Notes: generated from the sequence alone by a model not told the origin. DNA of 64,000 bases from Sphingobacteriales bacterium (GCA_025353765.1 JANXOD010000016.1:310001-374000); one strand, 5' to 3'. Positions 9,897 to 20,286 are shown, numbered from the stretch's first letter. Translations and numbers: made by a program.

Positions 9897-12800
9897 TATT
9901 TATTTTTCAAATTTAATAATTTAAAATAACTCTCGACTTTTATTTTATAGAACAAATTTAATGAATTTGGTACAGTTTTAAGCAATTCTGTTTCTTTTTG
10001 TTTAATTTTTTGATATTTTTGAAATGCAATACTGTAATCAGGAGCATAATCTATACCCTGTTTACTCTCTCTCTTATTATCTTGCTCCCGTTCTATTTCT
10101 GCTTTTTCGGCTTCCAGCAACTTAGAAAGAATTTCTTGTTGCCTGTTTATGGTTTCCTGTTGGATCTTTTTGTTTACGAGATCAACTTCAGTTTGTTCCA
10201 TTTGTTTCATTACTTTATCAAGATTACCAAGCCCGCCTTTACCATCTTTATTTAAATCTCTATTAATGTCCTGCATTGCCTGCCGTATCATTTGTTGCTG
10301 TTTAGCCATCTGGGCTAATTGCTGACTCATTTCTCCTTTATTTCCTTGCTTTTGCTGCCCTCCCGATTGCTTCATTTGTTCACGGGCTTTTTGCATGCTT
10401 TTATTTAATTGATCCTGCATTTTGCTCAATTGAGACAGGCTTTGTTTTTTCTTTCCTTTGCCGTCACCCGATTGGGCATTTTTTTGCGCATTCTGCAATT
10501 GCTCTAATGCCTCATTCAACATTAATGCCAGATTGTTGATAGAAGTCATGGCATATTGCTGGTTACGATTGGCTTCGGAAGTACGGCGATCCGCAAGGCT
10601 TTCTATCGCTTTAGTAACATTCAAATTAATGGTTTGGATTTCTTTATTTACAACAGATTGTATTTGAGGAACTTTTTTACTTAATGAATACAAACTATCC
10701 TCTATCATTTTTAAATTATCTTTAATATCCTTTTGTTTTTGTGTTTGTAGTACATAAGCAGGATCATTACCCTTAAGACTGCGCAAAGATTGCATTACCT
10801 TTTCCTGATCGAAAGATGTTGTTAAAAGATTGTCCAAGATCTCACGGAGGCTTTGAGTGTTAACCTGATTCTCTTCTTCTTCACTTTCCTGCTGCATACT
10901 CTCTAGTTTTTTAGAAAGTTGTTCCATTTGAGAAGCGGCTTTTTTCTGATTTTCTGCGGCTTTTTTCTGATTTTTATTATCCAGGTTTTTACTGCTTTCT
11001 TCCTGCTGCTGCTCTATTTGACCTTGTTCTTTTTCCGGGTTTTTAAAATCATTTTTCTGATTTAGATCTTCATTCTTTTTAGTCAGTTCTTTTAAATCTT
11101 CTTTTACATCCTTAAAATCCTTCTTCAGACTTTCTTGCTCCTGTTTTAGTTTATCAGCATCAGCACTTTTTTGAACAGATTTTTCACTTAAATCTTCCTG
11201 CTGCTTTGATAATTCTTTAAGCTTGTCTACAGTTTCAGTTAGTTTTTGATCAAATTCTAATTGTTTATATAATTCTAACATACGGTCGAGTTCCTTTTGC
11301 AGCGATTTATTATCCATCTGCATTTTTGAAAGCTCATCCTGTGTTAGATTTTTTTCATTCTGCTCCAGCAATTTTTGAATATTCTTAAGCATTTCACGGG
11401 TTTTCTCACTTAACACATTGTTGAAAAGATCTTCAATTTGTTTCTGCTTTTCCAGGATCTCCTCGCGTTGCTCCTTATTTTCCTGGTGTTCAAACTGGTT
11501 TTGTTTATTTTCCTTTTGGATATCTTTTACCAGTTCCTCCAGATCTTTTTGTTTTTGCAGCAAAGCTTCCACCTGCTTCTTTTCATCATAAGACAGATTC
11601 TTCTTATTCAGCAGATCCTGATTGATACGTTTGGCTTCTTTTTCAACCTGTCCCGCTTGCCGGATGGCCTGTTCCATTTTTTGTTTTATTGACTCGGAGT
11701 TCTCATCCAGTTTTTTTTCAATTTCCTGTTCAAATGGTAATTTGAATGTTTTTATGGCAGACCGTGTTGCTTTTGCACCATGCACACCATCATTATCAAA
11801 TATTTCAAAATAATATTCAATCTCATTTCCAGGTTCTGCCTTTGCTTCATTTACATTCCAAACATGAAAAAAGCTGCTTTGTAAAGCATTTTTATCAAAA
11901 GGAATTAATTTTATAATTAGAGGCTTTGGGTTTTTTTCAGGGCTTTTTGACAATATCCTATAATTGAAAGTAAGTTTAGAAAAGCCATAATCATCATTTA
12001 CCTGCCCAATAAAATAGAGCATTTTGTTATTTAGCGAATCTGGGTGTTCGGCAACTTCAATAGCTGGCCTTAAATCCGGGATAGCCCGAATCTGATAAGA
12101 AGCAGAATCTGAGATGTTCACCTCTTTATTAATAGGACACACACCGTAGCTTAGGTTTTGCAGAATTTTATAAGAAAAATTAAATTGGTCATTGCCCGTT
12201 GGCTTAATTTGGATATGTTTATTATTTAATTTAATATCAATCTGGCTAGCATTTTGAGTTTTGAATTTCCAATTAACACGTGTTCCTTCGGGTACAGTCA
12301 AATCTCCGGAATTGCTGATGGTTTCATTCTTCTTTTTTAGGTAAGTCGGATATTCCAGGAAAACATCGAAGCTTAAAAGGGTTGGTTTCCGTTTAACGTC
12401 TAACAGGTAAGTAGCAGAAGTAAACTCTCCTCCTTTAAGGCGGATATTTTTGCTTTGTTGCAGATTTTTAAAAGTATAATTAAAGCGAATTATGCCTTCC
12501 TTTTCAAATTTAAAAGTGTTTATTCCATCTTCCAGGTATAAGTCGGATGGGATTTCATTCCCACTAAGCTTTACTTCAAGCACATAATCCTCACCCTGAA
12601 TCTCCGAAAGGCTTTTATTTAAAATTACAAATTCAAAAGGAGCTTTTTTTACAAATTGTTTATTATGATTCAGTAACCGTTTGGTGCTTTCACTAAAAAT
12701 AGATGGGGCAGTAAAAAAAATGAATAGAATAAGTGCCAGCGGAACTAATGCATATTTTATGTATCGTTTATTATCGCCAATATGAATGGCTGATGTAAAA

Positions 12801-13240
12801 GGAACGGGCCTTAATTCTGCTATCTTTTGGTTAATACTTGCCTCAATTAATAAACGCTGATCCGGGTTTTCCTCTGCTAATTTATTTAACTGCAGGGTAT
12901 TTAATAATTTATCTTTTATAGGATTGAAATGATTGCCAATAATTGCTGATGCTTGATCGCGACTAATGGTTTTGCCGAGTTTTAAGTAAGCCAGGAGTGG
13001 TAAAACAATGTACGTAGCTACAATGAAAAGATTTCCTAATATAAAAGCGTAAAAAAGGAGAGTTCTTATTGCCGGGCTAAAATTTCCATAATATTCTGCT
13101 ATCGTAACTACAATATAGGCAGCACTCAAGGTGGCAGTCATATAAATAATACCCCTTACTACTTTGTTTAAGTAATATTTACGAATAAACTCATCAATTT
13201 TTTGAATGAGATACTTATAGTTTTCGGCAGAAGGGTTCAA
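9896..13240 (-). CDS. DUF4175 family protein, membrane-anchored with very long Lys/Gln/Glu-rich coiled-coil region
   Basis: 1114 aa; N-terminal TM pair, beta-rich mid region, then extended coiled coil; typical Bacteroidota DUF4175 architecture. Confidence 0.8.
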   Translation of the reverse strand: MNPSAENYKYLIQKIDEFIRKYYLNKVVRGIIYMTATLSAAYIVVTIAEYYGNFSPAIRTLLFYAFILGNLFIVATYIVLPLLAYLKLGKTISRDQASAIIGNHFNPIKDKLLNTLQLNKLAEENPDQRLLIEASINQKIAELRPVPFTSAIHIGDNKRYIKYALVPLALILFIFFTAPSIFSESTKRLLNHNKQFVKKAPFEFVILNKSLSEIQGEDYVLEVKLSGNEIPSDLYLEDGINTFKFEKEGIIRFNYTFKNLQQSKNIRLKGGEFTSATYLLDVKRKPTLLSFDVFLEYPTYLKKKNETISNSGDLTVPEGTRVNWKFKTQNASQIDIKLNNKHIQIKPTGNDQFNFSYKILQNLSYGVCPINKEVNISDSASYQIRAIPDLRPAIEVAEHPDSLNNKMLYFIGQVNDDYGFSKLTFNYRILSKSPEKNPKPLIIKLIPFDKNALQSSFFHVWNVNEAKAEPGNEIEYYFEIFDNDGVHGAKATRSAIKTFKLPFEQEIEKKLDENSESIKQKMEQAIRQAGQVEKEAKRINQDLLNKKNLSYDEKKQVEALLQKQKDLEELVKDIQKENKQNQFEHQENKEQREEILEKQKQIEDLFNNVLSEKTREMLKNIQKLLEQNEKNLTQDELSKMQMDNKSLQKELDRMLELYKQLEFDQKLTETVDKLKELSKQQEDLSEKSVQKSADADKLKQEQESLKKDFKDVKEDLKELTKKNEDLNQKNDFKNPEKEQGQIEQQQEESSKNLDNKNQKKAAENQKKAASQMEQLSKKLESMQQESEEEENQVNTQSLREILDNLLTTSFDQEKVMQSLRSLKGNDPAYVLQTQKQKDIKDNLKMIEDSLYSLSKKVPQIQSVVNKEIQTINLNVTKAIESLADRRTSEANRNQQYAMTSINNLALMLNEALEQLQNAQKNAQSGDGKGKKKQSLSQLSKMQDQLNKSMQKAREQMKQSGGQQKQGNKGEMSQQLAQMAKQQQMIRQAMQDINRDLNKDGKGGLGNLDKVMKQMEQTEVDLVNKKIQQETINRQQEILSKLLEAEKAEIEREQDNKRESKQGIDYAPDYSIAFQKYQKIKQKETELLKTVPNSLNLFYKIKVESYFKLLNLKNK

Positions 13241-13455
13241 TATTATATAGAAGTTAAAATGAACAAATTTTTACGAATTTACTCAAATTTTAAAATGAAT
13301 TTTATAAAGTAGAGACTTTCTTAAATATTGGCAAATAGGTGTTTAAACGCCCATTATTAAAAAAAAAATTTTTAGACTAGCCAAACATTCTATTTTAATG
13401 GGTGTTATTTATTTACACATTTAACAATCTAGTAAAAAATAAAAACCCAAAGATT

Positions 13456-13941
13456 ATGAAAAAGTATATTGTTATGGCACTGCTTGCAGTAGCTATTCTC
13501 CCGGCTTGTAAAAAAGATAAAAACAATTGTGAGGCTTGTAAACCAGCAAATGAACTTATTAAAGGCACCTGGGCTATTACCAGTGCGAGGTCCGAATATT
13601 TTAACACTGCGAATACTACCGAACCCAATGCAACTGTTCAGCAAACTAAGAAGTATAAGTATGTGATTACGGCTAATAAAATCAGAAGAATTAATACAGA
13701 AACTAATAACGTAGATTTTGATACTGCTTATACCCTCAATAATCTTAATAGCAAAAATACTATTACTTTTACAGGAGAAGCAGGCGTAGAAACGTATGAT
13801 CTGGTTTCTTTAACAAATGACAGAATGCAATGGCAACAAGTAAAAACAAATCAGGAATATACAACTGTAGGTGGTACAGAGAATAAAGTAACGGCAGCTA
13901 AAACAGTTACAATTATAGACTTTCAGAAGTCTAATGAATAA
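13456..13941 (+). CDS. Lipocalin-like small lipoprotein, paralogue of 14101..14613
   Basis: MKKYIVMALLAVAILPACKKDK lipobox; NELIKGTWAITSARSEYF; start moved to ATG 13456. Confidence 0.65.
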   Translation: MKKYIVMALLAVAILPACKKDKNNCEACKPANELIKGTWAITSARSEYFNTANTTEPNATVQQTKKYKYVITANKIRRINTETNNVDFDTAYTLNNLNSKNTITFTGEAGVETYDLVSLTNDRMQWQQVKTNQEYTTVGGTENKVTAAKTVTIIDFQKSNE

Positions 13942-13993
13942 GCTACTCTATTAGATAGAAGTACAAAGACAATTGCTTAATTGTTACTAAATG

Positions 13994-14026
13994 GGGATTG
14001 AAAATATATTTTTCGATCCCTTTTTA
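13994..14026 (+). terminator. Rho-independent terminator
   Basis: GGGATTGAAAA...TTTTTCGATCCC stem followed by TTTTTATTTTTT. Confidence 0.75.
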
Positions 14027-14100
14027 TTTTTTAAGAATTGAAAAACAATTTTTTTAAATCAATGTTTCCTCTTTAAAATTAATTAAATACAGATAAAATT

Positions 14101-14613
14101 ATGCAAAAATTAATCGTTATAGCACTGCTTGCTGCAGCTATTTTCCCTTCTTGTAAAAAAGATAAAACAGCTCCTGCCATTAAATCGGTAAATGAACTTA
14201 TTAAAGGTATCTGGACTACTGCAGATGAAAAATATGAGTATTATAATGCAGATAATGTGAATAAGTTATTAGCTACAGAAACTTTAGCACCTGGCGATTT
14301 TAAATATACCATTACCGATAAACTTACAAAAACTAAATTAAAAACGAATGAAATGGAAGTTAGTAACACAGACTATGTAATAATACAAAAAGACGGTAAA
14401 AATTACATTAGTTTTAAGGCTAAAGATAAGCATCAACACGACAATGTTTATAACAATCAGGAATTTGAGATAGTTTATTTAACAGACAAAGCCATGCAAT
14501 GGAGGCAAGTAAAAAACGTGCCAGAATATATAGATCATGGAGTAACACAACAAGCAGCTAAAGTAATAATTATAACATTAACGTTTAAGAAGACAGATGT
14601 TTTGAGAAGGTAA
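14101..14613 (+). CDS. Lipocalin-like small lipoprotein, paralogue of 13456..13941
   Basis: MQKLIVIALLAAAIFPSCKKDK lipobox; NELIKGIWTTADEKYEYYNADNV and AMQWRQVKNVPEY align with the neighbour. Confidence 0.65.
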   Translation: MQKLIVIALLAAAIFPSCKKDKTAPAIKSVNELIKGIWTTADEKYEYYNADNVNKLLATETLAPGDFKYTITDKLTKTKLKTNEMEVSNTDYVIIQKDGKNYISFKAKDKHQHDNVYNNQEFEIVYLTDKAMQWRQVKNVPEYIDHGVTQQAAKVIIITLTFKKTDVLRR

Positions 14614-14922
14614 ATGCCAAATAAATCTCGTCTAATTGGAGGAGGCTGTTTCAATTCAATTTTAAATTTTCATGCTATAATGGGATTGAGAGTATTCAAT
14701 CCATATTATTAGCTTGGGTAAGCAAAAGTAAACAATGAATAGCTTTGCTAATCAGGTTGGGCTATATATTATGCAGTTACACCTATGAATATAAACTTAT
14801 AAATTGAGCAATAATATGGGTATAAAAGAAGCTTCGGCAGATATAGAAATAAAAAATTATCCCGTAACAAAAGTACTATATAAATGCGAAACGCTTTGGT
14901 TATTAATATAGAGATAAGAGCC

Positions 14923-15339
14923 ATGAAAAAAGAAATCGAAAATATAGATGATATAAAATTATTGGTGGATGAGTTTTACAAAAAGGTGTTATTAGATAAA
15001 ACCATTGCACATTTTTTTAATGACGTAGCAAAAGTAGATTGGGAAAAGCATTTACCAGTTATGTATAGTTTTTGGACTACACTTTTATTTGGTACGATGG
15101 GTTATAAAGGGAATCCGATGATTAAGCATTTGGAACTAAATAAAAAAGAAAATCTGCACCACGAACATTTTAATCAATGGCTAAAACTTTGGCGAGAAAC
15201 CATTGATGAGTTTTACGTTGGAGAAAAAGCAGAAGAAGCAAAACAGAAGGCACTAAATATTAGCAGCTTGATGATGAATAAAATTGAAGCAAAAGACCAA
15301 GATTTTAATACTCCTACTGTTAAGTTTAACATCACTTAA
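14923..15339 (+). CDS. Group III truncated hemoglobin
   Basis: VDEFYKKVLLDKTIAHFFNDVAKVDWEKHLPVMYSFWTTLLFG...HLELNKKENLHHEHFNQWLKLW. Confidence 0.9.
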   Translation: MKKEIENIDDIKLLVDEFYKKVLLDKTIAHFFNDVAKVDWEKHLPVMYSFWTTLLFGTMGYKGNPMIKHLELNKKENLHHEHFNQWLKLWRETIDEFYVGEKAEEAKQKALNISSLMMNKIEAKDQDFNTPTVKFNIT

Positions 15340-15444
15340 AAAATCAAATTTTTTCTCATTTGGGTGTTTGATTGTCTTCGGATTGAATTACCTGCTCTGC
15401 CCCATTTATTAATTCAATGTCAAATATTTTATTTTTTACAAATC

Positions 15445-15460
15445 AATCAATCGATTGATT
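15445..15460. promoter_or_regulatory. Putative TetR operator palindrome
   Basis: AATCAATCGATTGATT, perfect 16-bp palindrome immediately upstream of the tetR-family gene, abutting TAGTTTTG (TAnnTTTG -7 box, 15460-15467). Confidence 0.65.
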
Positions 15461-15471
15461 AGTTTTGCCGT

Positions 15472-16110
15472 GTGAATTTACCACACGATAAAAGAGATAA
15501 GAAAGATCATATACTGGATGTAGCAGAAAAGCTATTTTCGGAATTTGGATATGACGGGTCTTCTACCAGACATATTGCCAGTGAAGCCGGAGTCAATATG
15601 GCCATGCTGAATTACTATTTCGGATCGAAGGACGGGTTGTATAAAGCCACACTTGAACGCAGAATTAAAAATTTTCGTGAACAATTGGTTAACCTGAATG
15701 AAGCGGATATCTCATCTTGGGAGAAATTACACAGATGTATAGATATGTACGTGGATCGGGTAATGAATAACAATTGTTTTCACCGGATTATACAACGTGA
15801 ATTATCATTAAATCAACGCTCTGAAACCACTGATTTTATAACGGAGATATTACTTCGCAATGTAAATGAAGTTAAGCGTATTGTTGAAGAGGGCATTAAG
15901 AATGGAACTTTCAGAAAGGTGGATATTGAAATGACGATAGCCAGCATTTTTGGAACGAAATACTATTTGATTAACTCCACCCACATTGCCGCCCTGATGT
16001 TAAATAAAGATCTTCAAAACCCACAGGTGATGGAAGAGGAGATCAAACCCAGATTAAAAGCCCATTTAAACGATTTTTTAAAAGCCCATTTAACAAAACA
16101 TGATATATAG
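15472..16110 (+). CDS. TetR/AcrR family transcriptional regulator (GTG start)
   Basis: ILDVAEKLFSEFGYDGSSTRHIASEAGVNMAMLNYYFGSKDGLYKA, classical TetR HTH. Confidence 0.95.
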   Translation: MNLPHDKRDKKDHILDVAEKLFSEFGYDGSSTRHIASEAGVNMAMLNYYFGSKDGLYKATLERRIKNFREQLVNLNEADISSWEKLHRCIDMYVDRVMNNNCFHRIIQRELSLNQRSETTDFITEILLRNVNEVKRIVEEGIKNGTFRKVDIEMTIASIFGTKYYLINSTHIAALMLNKDLQNPQVMEEEIKPRLKAHLNDFLKAHLTKHDI

Positions 16111-17482
16111 AATTAATCAATACATGGACCGTATGCTGTCGCATAAAGCTTTACCTGTTTTGCAGAAATACGGTATTATGCTTTGGCTGATAGTTTTTAC
16201 GGCAAATATTAAAGCACAAGATGTAAAAAAACGTAGTCTGCAAGAAGCCATTAATTTAGGTCTTCAAAACAGTAAATCAATAAAACTCTCCCAGGCTAAA
16301 ATTGATGAAGCTATTTCGCAATATAACCAGGTTAAAGACCGGGCATTACCAACTGGAAGTGCCAGTTTTGCCTACAATCATGCAGAAATACCTACCTCTA
16401 CATTCAACATTGGCGGAAGCACAAATTCTATTCATTTACCAGCCAGAGCAGAGGCTTTTATCGGTACATTTTCTTTGCAAGAGATTGTTTTTGATGGAAA
16501 CAGATTACGTTATGCCAAAGAATCCACAGATATTTTAACAAAGGTTGCCCGTTTAGATTCAGAGAAAGATAAGGAAGATATAATCTATAATATCATTAAC
16601 GCCTATTACAACCTATACAAACTTAATCAGAGCAAAAAAATAGTTGAGCAAAATCTGGAGGATATTGACAAACAGATAAAACAATCACAACAATTTTTCC
16701 AACAAGGTATTGTTACTAAAAACGATGTATTACGATTTCAATTACAACGAAGCAATGTAGAACTTACGGGACTAGATCTGGAAACCAATCAAAAAGTGGT
16801 TAATTATAATCTCAATATTTTATTAGGATTGCCGGAAAATACAACACTTGCTGTTGAAGGATTTGCCACTAATGAGGCAAGGATTCTGCCTTTATCATCC
16901 TATTTAGATTCTTCTTCAACAAATCGTCAGGAAATAAAATCACTTGCTTTACGCAGTCAGGCTACAGAAAGTAATATAAAATCAATAAAATCAGATCTGG
17001 CTCCGGTAGTATTAGTAGGAGTTAATGCTTATTATATTAACCCAAGTGGCAAATTTATTCCTCCGGCAAATAGTTTTATATCACCAATTACATTGGGTGC
17101 AACTATCGCCTGGAATTTCGATCACTTATGGACTAATAAGAATAAAATAGCGGAAGCAACTATCCAAAAAAATGAAGTAGAAATAAATCGTGGCTTGGCT
17201 GCAGACCAGATTAAATCACAGGTAAACCAGGATTATCAAAACTACAGTAGATCCTTAACTAAGATCCATATTCTGGAAACTTCAATTGTACAAGCACAAG
17301 AAAATGATCGGATTCTGGAATCGAAATATCGCAACAATGTAGCTTCGGTTACAGATCGAATTGATGCCCAAACCCAACTATTTCAATCGCTAATTAATTT
17401 GGAGCTAGCCAAAGCAGATTCTCAATTAGCATATTATACATTACTTAAATCATCAGGAATAATCACAAAATCATCTTATTAA
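16100..17482 (+). CDS. TolC family outer-membrane efflux protein
   Basis: LQEAINLGLQNSKSIKLSQAKIDEA, duplicated TolC pattern, LLGLPENT; directly downstream of tetR. Confidence 0.92.
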   Translation: MIYRINQYMDRMLSHKALPVLQKYGIMLWLIVFTANIKAQDVKKRSLQEAINLGLQNSKSIKLSQAKIDEAISQYNQVKDRALPTGSASFAYNHAEIPTSTFNIGGSTNSIHLPARAEAFIGTFSLQEIVFDGNRLRYAKESTDILTKVARLDSEKDKEDIIYNIINAYYNLYKLNQSKKIVEQNLEDIDKQIKQSQQFFQQGIVTKNDVLRFQLQRSNVELTGLDLETNQKVVNYNLNILLGLPENTTLAVEGFATNEARILPLSSYLDSSSTNRQEIKSLALRSQATESNIKSIKSDLAPVVLVGVNAYYINPSGKFIPPANSFISPITLGATIAWNFDHLWTNKNKIAEATIQKNEVEINRGLAADQIKSQVNQDYQNYSRSLTKIHILETSIVQAQENDRILESKYRNNVASVTDRIDAQTQLFQSLINLELAKADSQLAYYTLLKSSGIITKSSY

Positions 17483-17485
17483 TAA

Positions 17486-18526
17486 ATGGAAACTAAGGAG
17501 AAAAAAAAGAAAAACATTATACCTATTATACTATTGGTTGTAATTATTGGCGGAGCTATTTTTGGTGTACGGGAGTATTTATATTTCAGTAAACACGTAG
17601 ACACCGATGATGCACAAATTGATGGGGATATTAGTCCTGTTGTAGCACGTGTTGGCGGCTATGTAGATTCTATTTTATTTGAAGAAAATCAGCATGTAAA
17701 CCAAGGACAGGTTTTAGTGAAATTAGATGACCGCGATTACAAAATTAAGCTGGAACAGGCCATGGCGAGTCAGCGAGGCGCCAGTGCGGGTACAAATGTC
17801 TCTCAATCTCAAATTACGGCTACTGCGGCTAATTCAACAACTGCAAAATCAAATATTGAAACAGCTCGTGTTAAATTATGGCAAGCCAATAAAGATTATG
17901 AACGCTACGCCAATCTGGTAAAGGATGGTGCTATTACACAACAACAATTTGATCAGGCAAAAGCACAAAAAGAAACTGCTCAGGCGGTATACCAGGCCGC
18001 AGAAGATCAGTATAAAGCATCTGTAGAACAAGTGGGAACCACCCGTTCACAATTGCTGGTAAGTAATACAGGAGTTGACCAACGCATGGTTGATGTGGAT
18101 TTTGCTAAACTACAATTATCATATACTACTATCATGGCTCCCTCATCCGGGATCGTTTCGAAAAAGAATGTTCAAAAAGGACAGTTGGTGCAAGCCGGAC
18201 AAAGTTTGTTTTCTATAGTTAACGATAACAGCCTTTTTGTGACCGCTAATTTCAAGGAAACCCAACTGGAAAAATTGCACAGCGGAGAAAAAGTAAATAT
18301 TAAAGTGGATGCCTATCCTGATGAAAAAATAGAAGGCGAAGTATATAACTTCTCCCCTGCAACAGGAGCTAAATTTTCGCTTTTGCCGCCAGACAATGCA
18401 TCCGGAAATTATGTAAAAGTAGTACAACGGATCCCTGTAAAAATTAAGATCAAAGCAGGAAATGAAATTATGCAAAAACTGCATCCGGGCATGAGTGTAA
18501 AAGTATCGGTTATTACAAACGAATAA
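17486..18526 (+). CDS. HlyD/EmrA-family periplasmic adaptor
   Basis: HVDTDDAQIDGDISPVVARVGGYVDSILFEENQHVNQGQVLVKLDDRDY; IMAPSSGIVSKKNVQKGQLVQAGQ. Confidence 0.93.
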   Translation: METKEKKKKNIIPIILLVVIIGGAIFGVREYLYFSKHVDTDDAQIDGDISPVVARVGGYVDSILFEENQHVNQGQVLVKLDDRDYKIKLEQAMASQRGASAGTNVSQSQITATAANSTTAKSNIETARVKLWQANKDYERYANLVKDGAITQQQFDQAKAQKETAQAVYQAAEDQYKASVEQVGTTRSQLLVSNTGVDQRMVDVDFAKLQLSYTTIMAPSSGIVSKKNVQKGQLVQAGQSLFSIVNDNSLFVTANFKETQLEKLHSGEKVNIKVDAYPDEKIEGEVYNFSPATGAKFSLLPPDNASGNYVKVVQRIPVKIKIKAGNEIMQKLHPGMSVKVSVITNE

Positions 18527-18532
18527 AAATTT

Positions 18533-20080
18533 ATGGCCGAAAAGGGTTTACGTAAATGGATCGTCACAATTACGGTAATCACAGCTGCTTTACTGGAGCT
18601 GATTGATACTACCATTGTGAATGTATCTATGCCGCAGATACAGGGTAATTTAGGTGCAACATTAGAAGATGTAGCTTGGATAGCAACCGGATATGCTGTA
18701 GCGAATGTAATTATTTTGCCTATGTCTGGATGGTTAGGCAGTCGTTTTGGAAGAAAAAACTATTTTCTTTTTTCCATTATTGCATTTACCATCGCCTCTT
18801 TTTTGTGCGGTAATGCACATAACCTGGATGAGTTAATTTTATTCCGAATTCTTCAAGGATTAGCTGGCGGAGGTTTAATTTCCACCTCTCAGGCTATATT
18901 AATAGAAACCTGGCCCAAGGAAGACCTGGGAATTGCAACCGCTTTATTTGGTTTGGGTGCAGTTGTTGGACCAACCGTTGGTCCAACTATTGGCGGTTAT
19001 ATAACCGATCATTTCTCCTGGCCCTGGATATTTTATGTAAATATTCCCGTAGGTATTATTGCAGCCTATTTCACCTACACATTTATTAGGGAAACACCCA
19101 AGGAGAACAAAGGGCAACCTGTCGACTGGTGGGGAATTGCCCTGTTAGCCATAGCTGTGGGAAGTTTACAAACCGTTTTAGAAAAGGGAGAAAGTGAAGA
19201 TTGGTTTGCCACACCATATATTACTGTTTTGGCATGTTCGGCAATTTTGGGAGTCTTATTCTTTATCTGGCGTGAGATGAGTACAGACCATCCAATTGTT
19301 AACTTTAAGATTATGCGCCACAGAAGTTTCTCTGTAGGGATGTTCACTTCTTTCGTATTAGGTTTCGGTTTGTATGGAACTGTCTTTGTTTTCCCAGTCT
19401 TTTGCCAGCAATTATTAGGATTTTCTGCACAACAAACCGGTGAAATACTCTTTCCGGGAGGAATAATTACCATTATGATGATGCCATTTATTGGCATTAT
19501 GCTCAAAAAAGGAATTCCAGCACAATTTATGGCTACAGCCGGGATGCTTTTGTTTTTTGTATTCTCTAATATGCTAAGTAAATCAACCCTGTCATCGGGA
19601 ACTAGCGATTTCTTTTGGCCGCTTGCAATTAGAGGAGCCGGTATGGCTCTGTTGTTTGTGCCTTTAACAACGCTTGCCATACAAGATTTGAAAGGGCCTG
19701 AAATTGGGCAGGGATCAGGCTTAAATAATATGATGCGCCAGTTAGGCGGATCCTTTGGCATTGCTTCTTTAACCACATTATTGCATATTCGCCAAGGGGT
19801 GCACCGCAACAGGTTAATTGAAAACATTAATCCCTATAATCCCGCTTATGTAGATCGATTTAATATGATGGTTAAAAATTTTATGGCCAAAGGCTATTCT
19901 TTACTGGATGCAAAGCATGTAGCTACACAGGCAATAGAAGTTACAGTAATTAAGCAAACTTATTTATTAACATATACCGATGCGTATTGGTTGGTAGGTA
20001 TGATTATGCTATGTTGTATTCCTTTGCTATACCTGCAAAAATTTAAAAAGAATGCAGCCGTCCCGGTAGATGTTCATTAG
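18533..20080 (+). CDS. DHA2 family MFS efflux permease (EmrB/QacA-like)
   Basis: LLELIDTTIVNVSMPQIQGNLGATLEDVAWIATGY...GWLGSRFGRKNYF, 14-TM pattern. Confidence 0.94.
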   Translation: MAEKGLRKWIVTITVITAALLELIDTTIVNVSMPQIQGNLGATLEDVAWIATGYAVANVIILPMSGWLGSRFGRKNYFLFSIIAFTIASFLCGNAHNLDELILFRILQGLAGGGLISTSQAILIETWPKEDLGIATALFGLGAVVGPTVGPTIGGYITDHFSWPWIFYVNIPVGIIAAYFTYTFIRETPKENKGQPVDWWGIALLAIAVGSLQTVLEKGESEDWFATPYITVLACSAILGVLFFIWREMSTDHPIVNFKIMRHRSFSVGMFTSFVLGFGLYGTVFVFPVFCQQLLGFSAQQTGEILFPGGIITIMMMPFIGIMLKKGIPAQFMATAGMLLFFVFSNMLSKSTLSSGTSDFFWPLAIRGAGMALLFVPLTTLAIQDLKGPEIGQGSGLNNMMRQLGGSFGIASLTTLLHIRQGVHRNRLIENINPYNPAYVDRFNMMVKNFMAKGYSLLDAKHVATQAIEVTVIKQTYLLTYTDAYWLVGMIMLCCIPLLYLQKFKKNAAVPVDVH

Positions 20081-20118
20081 CCGGAGTTAGATTAATCCAG
20101 GATTTAAAATAATAATTT

Positions 20119-20197
20119 GGGCGTTCGGGCAGGCTTTTCTTTGCAATCTTTTTGCCACAAAAAGGCAAAAGGATTTCCACTACAATCCTTAACGCAA
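20119..20197. repeat. Possible dispersed intergenic repeat (REP-like) with internal hairpin
   Basis: GGGCGTT...AACGC ends, internal TTTTGCC-ACAAAAA-GGCAAAA hairpin, low resemblance to flanks; copy number not testable here. Confidence 0.4.
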
Positions 20198-20286
20198 ACC
20201 TTAATGCCCTAAAACATATTGTGCTACAAGGAGGTAAACACGCACTAATTCATTTTTTTGAAACCGGGCTCGACCTTCATTAATAA

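Noticed and set aside
19075-19827. 250-aa minus-strand ORF
   Set aside because: Fully antisense to the strong DHA2 MFS permease; low-complexity translation with no family resemblance, a shadow ORF.
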